Shown one piece after another: positions 1 to 5,576 of a DNA stretch of 5,576 nucleotides. The stretch's first letter is position 1. Each line of letters begins with the position of its first letter. The position numbers and the translations under genes were made by a program. The DNA lies in NCBI GenBank assembly GCA_002420105.1, contig DIHJ01000024.1:114110-119685 (forward strand). The letters are read 5' to 3'. This DNA comes from Nitrospira sp. UBA5699 (GTDB taxonomy: Bacteria; Nitrospirota; Nitrospiria; Nitrospirales; Nitrospiraceae). The notes below the pieces were generated by a model, which saw nothing but the letters and a program-made list of their open reading frames with translations, was not told where the DNA came from and made no database searches.

Positions 1-2327
1 TCGTCGTTGGCGCGGATCGCCGCCTCCTCTTCATGGAGCACGTAGATCAAGCCGTTCGGATCGATCACCGGCGGCTCCTTGCCCTGAGCCTTGGCGATCT
101 TGATCGGCATCTTCACGAAATGGACATTGTAATGCTTGCGGCCCGCGTTCTCCGGGCACAGGCTCCAGTTGCCGTTTTCGCCCGGCAACGCCTGATCGAC
201 GCTCTCCTGTCCGTCGGCATCCCGGCGGATCATCTCCAGCCAGGGCGCGCCCACGTGGTTCGGGGAGAACATCACGCGCCGGCCGAAGTGCGGCGTCAGA
301 TGCGGCCACGCCACCTTCCCGGTCAGCGGCTCGAACATGATCGGGTGCCGTTTGCCCGGGTGGGTGGACTTGTACTTCGGATTGTCGATCTCGCTCTCCT
401 TCTCGCTCATCGCCACGTTGCCGTTCCACGTCCAATCCAGGACGGTGGCGTCGTAGGAGACGGTCTGGCCCTTCTCGTCATCCTTGTGACCGGGCTTGCC
501 CATCGTCGGCAACTGCATTTCCACCCAGTCCTTGATGGTGATCGTGGCCGGGTTGGATTTCCAGTCGCTCTTGCCCTTCTCGACGATCTTGAACTGCTTG
601 CCGAACCAGTCGACCGTCTGGCCGATCAGTTTGTCGGAGGCAATCGGGGTCTTGATGCGGCCCTTGCGATCCGGCAGCTCGCGCAGATCCGGCATCACGT
701 CGTTCCGCAAATCGCCCTGCTGGATCGTGTTGTACACGCGCCAGTAGCCCCACATGCCGGCCACGTAATGGTGCGCGACGTGGCAGTGGAACAGGAAATC
801 GCCGGCCAGCTGCTGGCAGAGGCCGGACCCGCACTCCGTTTCCAGGTCGAGCGCTTCGGACGGACCGATGACTTCGACGTCGACGCGGTCCGTCTTATGC
901 CGGATGACCGGATACTTTACCGGACCGTTCGCGCTGGTCGCCCAGAGGTTCATGTCGTCGATCGCCCGCGGGCTGCGCGGCCACCGGATGGTGCCTCCAT
1001 GCGGATGGTGGCTGTGGAACACTTCGGACCCGCCGTGGACCAGGCGGAACTTCGCTGGATCGCCGATGTAGGAACGGGGAATCGTCGGGGACGGATCACC
1101 GAAGGTATAGGAGCTATAGCCCATCGACTCGTCCTCGAACCCGAAGTACTCGTGCTGCACGTGCATGTTGTTGATACCGAACGGCTCGCTGCGATAGTTG
1201 ATCGCGCGTCCGCCCGGACGATAGGCATCGGTCAGCGGGTCGCGCTGGGGCAGAAAGTCGCCCTTCTTGTTCAGTGGCCGGAAGGCCTCGTCGCCGACTT
1301 CGTGGTAGTAGAGCACGAACTCGCGGAAGTCCGGGCCCGTCCCGTTCTTGATCATGACCTGCCAGCCGCTGGTGGCCGGGGTCGCATCGCCGCTGCCGAG
1401 CGCTTCCCAGTAAGAGGACCCGCGCGGCTCGACGACGAACGATCCGAAGAGCCCCATGACGGTCAACTCGCGGTCGTTGCTGAAGGTGTGGAACTGGCGG
1501 ACGCCCTCCTGGGTGTTCGGGTGGATGTACCACTCGAAATCGCCGCTCTTGTCCTTGGCGACGATGGAGTCGGAATTGGTGGTCGTGGCGGCCGCGCCGG
1601 TGGCACTTACCACCATGGCCGACCCATGGATGTGCAGGCTGACGTCCTCGCCGCCTTCCAGCTTGTTGGTCAGCTTGATCTTGACGCAATCGCCCTGGTT
1701 GGCGCGGATGGTCAGCGGCTGAATCCACTGGGCCTGCACGCCGGGAATGACGGCGCCGGGATCGAAGCCCTCCTTGTCGCGGGCTTCCTTGTTCTTGGTT
1801 TCCTCCGCGCGCACCTTGTCGAGGTTCTCGTCCAGCACATACATGTAGCCGGGATAGTAATCGAGCCACTGATTCAGCGTGATCTCGACGTTGATCGCGG
1901 ACACGTTGTACTGCTTGACCGGCGCGGTCGCGGGGCACTTGCCGCCGCCCGTCATCGACACCGGTTCGATGCGGGGATCGGACACGAGCAGCATGTCCTG
2001 CCCGCCGGCGCCGTACTGGTGCATCATCGACTGAGTGTTGTACATCCCGGTGTTGACGCCCTGCACCTGCGGATCATGGGTCATATGCTCCATGATGCGC
2101 TGATGCTGCTGCTCGACCATCGCAGACCGCTCGGCCTTGCCGGATATCGTGTCTTCGATGATCGTTTGTCCCTTGAGCTGTTCCGCCCAAGCGGGAAGCT
2201 GATGGTTCATCGCCACATGGGACGACGAAGTCTCCGCGGATGCGAGCGGAGCCCCGAACAGGGCCACCGCTGCCATCACACCGAGCATGCGGGTGGGTAC
2301 ACAGACCCCTACCTTGTGGGAAAACAT
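1..2327 (-). CDS. Large exported multicopper oxidase, MnxG/OmpB-like, 3' end outside window
   Basis: This frame is open from an ATG at 2327 to the window edge: 775 codons with no stop, so the C-terminus is missing. Residues 1-31 look like a Sec signal peptide (hydrophobic core 15-28, cleavage after A29-S30-A31), placing the protein in the periplasm or beyond. Residues 66-105 are rich in Met and His. Copper motifs seen in order are: H232-I-H234-G (motif 1); H280-T-F (position of motif 2, normally HxH); H438-S-H-H441-P-H443 (motif 3, HxxHxH); and H514-C515-H516-x3-H520-x3-G-M525 (motif 4, with the type 1 Cys and axial Met). These ligands identify a multicopper oxidase that couples one-electron substrate oxidation to O2 reduction. 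Ordinary laccases end soon after motif 4, but this one continues for at least 250 residues and starts a second copy of its N-terminal unit (CP-x5-KxYNV at 131 and at 724). That fits the large MnxG/OmpB/MofA-type oxidases, some linked to Mn(II) or metal oxidation. Substrate is unknown; Mn, Fe, Cu(I) or organic compounds are possible. An in-frame ATG at codon 14 is a less likely start because the ribosome site fits 2327. Confidence 0.9.
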   Translation of the reverse strand, partial: MFSHKVGVCVPTRMLGVMAAVALFGAPLASAETSSSHVAMNHQLPAWAEQLKGQTIIEDTISGKAERSAMVEQQHQRIMEHMTHDPQVQGVNTGMYNTQSMMHQYGAGGQDMLLVSDPRIEPVSMTGGGKCPATAPVKQYNVSAINVEITLNQWLDYYPGYMYVLDENLDKVRAEETKNKEARDKEGFDPGAVIPGVQAQWIQPLTIRANQGDCVKIKLTNKLEGGEDVSLHIHGSAMVVSATGAAATTTNSDSIVAKDKSGDFEWYIHPNTQEGVRQFHTFSNDRELTVMGLFGSFVVEPRGSSYWEALGSGDATPATSGWQVMIKNGTGPDFREFVLYYHEVGDEAFRPLNKKGDFLPQRDPLTDAYRPGGRAINYRSEPFGINNMHVQHEYFGFEDESMGYSSYTFGDPSPTIPRSYIGDPAKFRLVHGGSEVFHSHHPHGGTIRWPRSPRAIDDMNLWATSANGPVKYPVIRHKTDRVDVEVIGPSEALDLETECGSGLCQQLAGDFLFHCHVAHHYVAGMWGYWRVYNTIQQGDLRNDVMPDLRELPDRKGRIKTPIASDKLIGQTVDWFGKQFKIVEKGKSDWKSNPATITIKDWVEMQLPTMGKPGHKDDEKGQTVSYDATVLDWTWNGNVAMSEKESEIDNPKYKSTHPGKRHPIMFEPLTGKVAWPHLTPHFGRRVMFSPNHVGAPWLEMIRRDADGQESVDQALPGENGNWSLCPENAGRKHYNVHFVKMPIKIAKAQGKEPPVIDPNGLIYVLHEEEAAIRAND

Positions 2328-2334
2328 GGACCGG

Positions 2335-2340
2335 CCTCCT
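2335..2340 (-). promoter_or_regulatory. Shine-Dalgarno site of the multicopper oxidase
   Basis: Read on the minus strand, AGGAGG lies 7 bases before the ATG at 2327. It is a full-strength ribosome binding site and decides the start in favour of 2327 over the in-frame ATG at 2288, which has no comparable site. Confidence 0.85.
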
Positions 2341-2464
2341 TGAAATGGTGAGTAAAACAACCGAGAAACGAAACAGGACACATTATTGGATGATGAGCTG
2401 CCTCGCAAATGAGTTCACATCAACACCGGGAGAAATGACAAACCTTCCCCCACAGAGGGGTCGA

Positions 2465-2493
2465 AAGATACTTAAGTTGACGGAGGCTGTCAA
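2465..2493 (-). promoter_or_regulatory. Sigma70-type promoter for the multicopper oxidase
   Basis: On the minus strand a perfect -35 box TTGACA (2488-2493) is followed by a 17-base spacer and a -10 box TATCTT (2465-2470, 4 of 6 consensus). Transcription would start near 2458, giving a leader of about 130 bases before the ATG at 2327. The leader would begin with a short hairpin, CCCC-TCTGT-GGGG. The perfect -35 and ideal spacing are seen directly; activity is inferred. The imperfect -10 leaves room for an activator or for repression through the overlapping palindrome. Confidence 0.6.
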
Positions 2494-2494
2494 C
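2476..2494. promoter_or_regulatory. Palindrome over the -35 box, candidate operator
   Basis: GTTGAC (2476-2481) and GTCAAC (2489-2494) form a perfect 6-base inverted repeat with a 7-base spacer, 19 bp in all. The right arm contains most of the TTGACA -35 box of the oxidase promoter and the left arm lies in its spacer. A dimeric regulator bound here would cover the RNA polymerase contact. No known operator consensus is recognised, and part of the symmetry is forced by the -35 sequence itself. Confidence 0.4.
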
Positions 2495-2554
2495 CCCTCT
2501 TCGCCCGTTCATTAGAAAGGATCGGGCGGCGATTCTCGACGGCAACAACCGGTC

Positions 2555-2593
2555 GCGGTCGGGGCGCACTTGAGGCTTTCGCCCTATGACCGC
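2555..2593. other. Strong intergenic stem-loop of unknown role
   Basis: GCGGTC (2555-2560) pairs with GACCGC (2588-2593), and GGGCG (2562-2566) pairs with CGCCC (2580-2584). This makes an 11-bp GC-rich stem with a small 1x3 internal loop and a 13-base apical loop. It lies about 55 bases upstream of the transporter ATG and upstream of its proposed promoter. No T tract follows on either strand, so a terminator is unlikely. It could be part of a small or leader RNA, a protein binding site, or chance structure in GC-rich DNA. Confidence 0.35.
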
Positions 2594-2631
2594 CGGGGCT
2601 TCTTCTCCTCTAACGCGGACTCCTCCGTTTG

Positions 2632-2640
2632 TGCGATAAT
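2632..2640 (+). promoter_or_regulatory. Extended -10 promoter, leaderless transcript of the transporter operon
   Basis: TGC-GATAAT at 2632-2640 matches an extended -10 box (TGn plus 5 of 6 of TATAAT). Only six bases separate it from the ATG at 2647, so transcription would start at or next to the A of the start codon. No Shine-Dalgarno sequence precedes this ATG and no good -35 box is present, both in keeping with a leaderless mRNA driven by an extended -10 element. The site itself is visible; its use is inferred. Confidence 0.5.
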
Positions 2641-2646
2641 CTGCGC

Positions 2647-4470
2647 ATGTTCCTCAAGCGTTGGCTGGTCGGCGATCCGCTCAAGACGGCTCAAGCGGCG
2701 CACGAACGGCTCTCGAAACGTCTGGCCCTGGCCGTTTTTTCCTCTGACGCTCTCTCTTCGGTCGCCTATGCGACCGAGGAAATCCTTCTGGTCCTTGTTC
2801 CCGCCAGCCTGGCCTTTGCGCACTTCTCCATCCCGATCAGCGTCATGATCGTCCTGCTGCTGGGGATTCTGACCCTTTCGTATTCGCAGATCATCTTTGA
2901 GTATCCGGAGGGCGGCGGGGCGTACATCGTTTCGCGCTCGAACCTGGGTGAGTGGTCGGGCCTCACGGCCGCCGCCTCGCTGATGATCGATTACGTGCTC
3001 ACCGTGGCCGTCAGCGTCGCGGCCGGAATCGCGGCCATTACCTCCGCAATCCCCAGCCTCTTTCCCCACCGGACCGTTCTGGGGGTACTGGCCATCCTGC
3101 TCGTCCTCGTCGTCAATCTTCGCGGCGTGCGCGAATCGGGAAAGGTCTTCGCCGTTCCGACCTACATGTTCATCGCCGCGTTGTTGCTGATGCTGACTGT
3201 GGGCTTCGCCCAGTTGTTCTTCGGGCAACTCACTCCCGTCACCCCGCCGAGCGTGGCGGCTCAAACCGCGGTCGAATCGGTTTCCCTCTTCCTGCTCCTG
3301 CGCGCGTTTTCATCGGGCTGTACGGCCCTGACCGGCGTGGAAGTCATTTCGAACGGCGTGTCGGCGTTCCGCCCTCCGGAACCCAAGAACGCCGCCTTCA
3401 CCATGATCATGATGGCCCTCGTCCTTGCCACGCTCTTCCTCGGGATCAGCACGATGGCCTACCACCTGGGCGTCGTGCCCAAAGAGGATGAAACCGTCGT
3501 GTCGCAGGTCGCGCGGGCCACGTTCGGCGAAGGATTCCTGTACTACCTGGTTCAGGGCTCGACCATGTTGATCCTGGTGCTGGCGGCCAACAGCGCCTTT
3601 GCGGGATTCCCCCGTCTGGCCTCCCTCCTCGCGCGCGACGGCTATATGCCGCACCAGATGGCGATGATGGGCGACCGGCTGGTGTTTTCCAACGGCATCA
3701 TGATTCTCGGATTCTTTTCCTGCTTCCTGATCGCGATCTTTCGCGGCGACACCCACGCCCTGATTCCGCTGTACGCGGTCGGCGTCTTCCTGTCGTTCAC
3801 CCTGTCTCAGGCCGGGATGGTTCGCCGGTGGCTGAGCAAGCGCGGGCCTCATTGGAGAAAAAAACTGATCGTCAACGGCATCGGCGCCGTCGCGACCGGC
3901 ATCGCCACCGCCATCATCGCCAGCACGAAGTTCTCGCACGGCGCCTGGATCGTGATCGTGCTGATTCCGATCCTGATCATGATGTTCCGGGGCATCCACT
4001 CCCACTACAAGGCCGTCGCGGATCAGATCAAACTCGACCGGCGCGGGCAGCGGCCTCCGATGCCGAGGCGCAATATCGTGCTCATTCCCATCAGCGGGGT
4101 CAACCGCGCCGTCGTCCGTGCGGTCGATTACGCGAGAAGCCGGCCCGGGGAAGTCCGCGCCGTGCTCGTCGATACCGCGCCGGAGGAAACCGCCCGCATT
4201 GAAATTCAATGGGCCCAGTGGGGGTGCGGCGTGAACCTCGTCGTGCTCCCTTCCCCGTACCGCTCGATCCTGGGATCGATTCTGGACTATGTCGAAGAAA
4301 TCCTGGAGAAAGAGCCGGACACCTGGGTCACCGTCGTATTGCCCGAGATTCTTCCGGCCCGCTGGTGGCAGAACATCCTGCACAACCAACGGGCCCTGTT
4401 GCTCAAGGCCTCGCTCCTGTTCAAAGATCGCGTCATCCTGACCGACGTGCCGTTCCATCTGACGAGGTGA
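2647..4470 (+). CDS. kimA: KimA-like potassium importer (APC superfamily permease)
   Basis: The 607-residue product resembles KimA (formerly YdaO) of Bacillus in length and layout. It has about 12 membrane segments between residues 27 and 448, then a soluble cytosolic domain from about 475 to 607 that includes the KimA-typical ISGVNRAV, VLPSPYRS and LHNQRALLLKA stretches. The N-terminus has the family motif SSDALSSVAY (32-41) and YPEGGGAY (86-93). From memory, K+-contacting residues of Bacillus KimA are D36, Y43, D117, Y118, T121, S125 and Y377; D34, Y41, D115, Y116, T119, S123 and Y376 stand at the matching places here. This supports proton-coupled K+ uptake through the inner membrane rather than amino-acid transport, though a related substrate cannot be excluded. 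I chose the ATG at 2647; a TTG six codons upstream is in frame, but it lies upstream of the extended -10 box and would not be on that transcript. No c-di-AMP riboswitch motif is seen upstream. The next gene follows after two bases. Confidence 0.8.
   Translation: MFLKRWLVGDPLKTAQAAHERLSKRLALAVFSSDALSSVAYATEEILLVLVPASLAFAHFSIPISVMIVLLLGILTLSYSQIIFEYPEGGGAYIVSRSNLGEWSGLTAAASLMIDYVLTVAVSVAAGIAAITSAIPSLFPHRTVLGVLAILLVLVVNLRGVRESGKVFAVPTYMFIAALLLMLTVGFAQLFFGQLTPVTPPSVAAQTAVESVSLFLLLRAFSSGCTALTGVEVISNGVSAFRPPEPKNAAFTMIMMALVLATLFLGISTMAYHLGVVPKEDETVVSQVARATFGEGFLYYLVQGSTMLILVLAANSAFAGFPRLASLLARDGYMPHQMAMMGDRLVFSNGIMILGFFSCFLIAIFRGDTHALIPLYAVGVFLSFTLSQAGMVRRWLSKRGPHWRKKLIVNGIGAVATGIATAIIASTKFSHGAWIVIVLIPILIMMFRGIHSHYKAVADQIKLDRRGQRPPMPRRNIVLIPISGVNRAVVRAVDYARSRPGEVRAVLVDTAPEETARIEIQWAQWGCGVNLVVLPSPYRSILGSILDYVEEILEKEPDTWVTVVLPEILPARWWQNILHNQRALLLKASLLFKDRVILTDVPFHLTR
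4464..4470 (+). promoter_or_regulatory. Shine-Dalgarno site inside the transporter stop, coupling signal
   Basis: GAGGTGA, a seven-base match to the anti-Shine-Dalgarno complement, covers the last codon and TGA stop of the transporter gene and ends two bases before the ATG at 4473 (GAGG core to ATG, 5 bases). It fixes the start of the downstream gene and suggests that ribosomes finishing the transporter restart on it. Confidence 0.75.
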
Positions 4471-4472
4471 CC

Positions 4473-5555
4473 ATGAGAGCCTGTCACAAGTTACAAGTTG
4501 AAGGTGGAAAAGTCGGACCTCATCTCTTCCCTTTCCTCCTGACCAGCTTTCTCACTTTCGCACTTGCCACAAGTTTCCCCGCAGGGCAGGCCCACGCGTT
4601 CAAAATCACCGAACCGGCGCCTGGGGCCAGGCTCACCGCCGGTCAGACCGTCACGGCGCACGTGGACTTGGGAAACGACATCGGCATCGTCAAGGTCCGC
4701 TACTATTGGTACGGCGAGCAGGACGACACGCTGGTCGAGCAGGACGACGCCACGGCGACGGGTTCCATCGTGGCCCCGGTGGCGCTGGTCGGGCTGGCCG
4801 ACCAGGATCCGGCCTTCGGCGGCAAGCTCCTGGTACCCAAGGAAGGCATCGGGCCGATGCGACTGCTGGCCGTCGCGGAAATCTCCCGCGGCCGACTGGG
4901 CACGCGCTCCACCTTCGATGAAATTCTGGTGCAGGTGGAACCGCAGGCCGCCCTCGAGATGATCGATTTCGAGACCGACAAACCCCTGCAGCTCGGACGG
5001 ACCGGGCAATCCTCGGCTTTCGGACACGTCGATTCGCTGGGCAAGATTTTCGAGTTGCCGGTCGTCGGTGAGTTCGCCGACGGCGTGATCCGCCGGATCA
5101 GCAGCACCGCGACCGGCAGCACCTATCAATCCTCGAATCCAAAGGTCATTACGGTACTCCCCGGCGGCCTGCTGCAGATCGTCGGCAACGGCAAGACCAC
5201 GCTCACGGTCAGCAACCGCGGCAAGCAGGCCTCGATCGACATCAATGTGACGGTCAACGACGAACCGAACGAGGCACCGGTGGCCGACGCCGGACCGAGC
5301 AAAACCGTGAAGGCCGGCACGAAGGTGAAGCTGAGCGGATTAAAGAGTCGCGATGCGGAAGGCGAAGCCCTCTACTATTCCTGGAGCCAGGTCCGCGGCA
5401 GCAAAGTCCCGCTGCTCGACGTGAACGGCCCGGAAGCTTCTTTCCAGGCTCCGCAAGTCTCGGAGCCGAGAACCTACCGGTTCAAGCTGCGGGTCACGGA
5501 CAAGAAGGGGGCGGATAGTTTGCCGGCGTTTGTGGATGTCACCGTCGAGCCTTGA
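4473..5555 (+). CDS. Exported protein with Big_2-like and PKD-like domains
   Basis: The product has 360 residues. Residues 1-42 read as a long signal peptide: a 17-residue polar start, a hydrophobic core at 18-35, and cleavage after A40-H41-A42. The mature protein begins FKITEPAPG and contains a beta-rich, Ig-like domain (about 43-145), a linker, a Big_2-like domain (about 190-262, with the typical SSNPKVITV...GLLQIVGNGKTTLTV pattern), and a PKD-like domain (about 268-358, APVADAGPSKTVKAGTKVKLSG then SxD...YYWSQ-type core and FKLRVTDKKGADS). The mature part has no cysteine and no catalytic motif, and I see no cell-wall or outer-membrane sorting tail. Such domains usually mediate adhesion or protein and sugar contacts at the surface or in the periplasm; the specific role here is unknown. 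The frame stays open upstream to 4209, but that extension overlaps the transporter gene in another frame and would bury the signal peptide, so the start with the ribosome site at 4473 is right. It is the second gene of an operon with the K+ importer. Confidence 0.85.
   Translation: MRACHKLQVEGGKVGPHLFPFLLTSFLTFALATSFPAGQAHAFKITEPAPGARLTAGQTVTAHVDLGNDIGIVKVRYYWYGEQDDTLVEQDDATATGSIVAPVALVGLADQDPAFGGKLLVPKEGIGPMRLLAVAEISRGRLGTRSTFDEILVQVEPQAALEMIDFETDKPLQLGRTGQSSAFGHVDSLGKIFELPVVGEFADGVIRRISSTATGSTYQSSNPKVITVLPGGLLQIVGNGKTTLTVSNRGKQASIDINVTVNDEPNEAPVADAGPSKTVKAGTKVKLSGLKSRDAEGEALYYSWSQVRGSKVPLLDVNGPEASFQAPQVSEPRTYRFKLRVTDKKGADSLPAFVDVTVEP
4486..4499 (+). repeat. Tandem heptamer ACAAGTT x2 in signal-peptide coding region
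   Basis: ACAAGTT occurs twice head to tail at 4486-4499 and once more at 4569-4575. The tandem copies lie in the unusually long polar start of the signal peptide (codons 5-9). Short AT-rich repeats like these stand out from the GC-rich surroundings and may mark local slippage or remnants of an intergenic repeat. Confidence 0.4.
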
Positions 5556-5560
5556 AGGCT
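5548..5560 (+). other. Short palindrome across the stop codon of the Ig/PKD gene
   Basis: AGCCT (5548-5552) and AGGCT (5556-5560) flank the TGA stop as a perfect 5-bp hairpin with a 3-base loop. The next 16 bases are purine-rich then C-rich, without a T run, so this is not a usable intrinsic terminator by itself. The window ends at 5576, so a terminator further on cannot be excluded. Confidence 0.25.
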
Positions 5561-5576
5561 GCTGAAAACGACCCCC

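Larger units (their letters stand above)
2454..2500. repeat. 8-bp inverted repeat enclosing the oxidase promoter
   Basis: AGAGGGGT (2454-2461) and ACCCCTCT (2493-2500) are exact reverse complements, 31 bases apart. Between them lie the -10 box and nearly all of the -35 box; the right arm shares two bases with the inner GTTGAC/GTCAAC palindrome. The two symmetries could be two operator half-sites on either side of the promoter or a cruciform-forming element. It is not followed by a T run, so it does not look like an intrinsic terminator. Confidence 0.4.

Noticed and set aside
33..2351. Plus-strand open frame of 772 codons
   Set aside because: It lies exactly codon-aligned and antisense to the multicopper oxidase, whose signal peptide, ribosome site and copper motifs are unmistakable. 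The translation is rich in Arg, His, Val and Leu with no recognisable domain.
2382..2408. Second minus-strand promoter (TTGCGA, 15 bases, AATAAT) nearer the oxidase start
   Set aside because: The -10 is good but the spacer is short and the -35 weak compared with TTGACA-17-TATCTT upstream. It remains only a fallback.
2555..2593. Intrinsic terminator
   Set aside because: The stem is strong but no T run follows on either strand, and no gene ends here.
3310..4458. Minus-strand open frame of 382 codons opposite the transporter
   Set aside because: Codon-aligned antisense shadow of the transporter; low-complexity Asp/Arg/His-rich translation and no ribosome site.
4209..4472. Upstream extension of the Ig/PKD gene
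   Set aside because: It overlaps the conserved C-terminal domain of the transporter in another frame, is Arg/Pro-rich, and would put about 88 residues before the signal peptide.
5556..5576. Edge of a dispersed repeat downstream of the Ig/PKD gene
   Set aside because: The last 21 bases vaguely recall intergenic repeats of some Nitrospira genomes, but too little is visible to call it.

Overview
The window comes from a GC-rich, probably Gram-negative bacterium. Two genes carry Sec-type signal peptides and the third encodes an inner-membrane transporter. The combination of a very large MnxG/OmpB-like multicopper oxidase, a KimA-like permease and an Ig/PKD-domain secreted protein makes Nitrospira/Nitrospirota my best guess. 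That guess rests on general resemblance, not on a marker gene.

Layout: the left 42% is one long minus-strand gene that runs off the left edge. It encodes an exported large multicopper oxidase, with 775 codons visible and the C-terminus missing. It is easy to miss because it has no stop codon in the window and because the opposite strand carries a spurious open frame of more than 770 codons in codon register. A 319-bp divergent intergenic region (2328-2646) follows. It holds a good sigma70-type promoter for the oxidase, with a palindrome over its -35 box and a wider inverted repeat around it, then a strong stem-loop, then an extended -10 box six bases before the ATG of the next gene, which suggests a leaderless transcript. 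The plus strand then carries a two-gene operon: a KimA-family (APC superfamily) potassium importer of 607 residues, and, two bases after its stop codon, an exported protein of 360 residues made of an N-terminal beta-rich domain, a Big_2-like domain and a PKD-like domain. The Shine-Dalgarno sequence of the second gene overlaps the stop codon of the first, so translational coupling is likely. The window ends 21 bases after that gene.

How they work together: the oxidase and the Ig/PKD protein act outside the cytoplasm, in the periplasm or at the surface, and the transporter brings in K+. No direct functional link between the oxidase and the K+ operon can be shown; they share only the divergent promoter region. 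The most interesting points are the internal duplication and unusual copper-site layout of the oxidase, the apparently leaderless and riboswitch-free control of the transporter, and the coupling of a K+ importer to a secreted Ig-like protein. I found no mobile element, tRNA, rRNA or CRISPR array.
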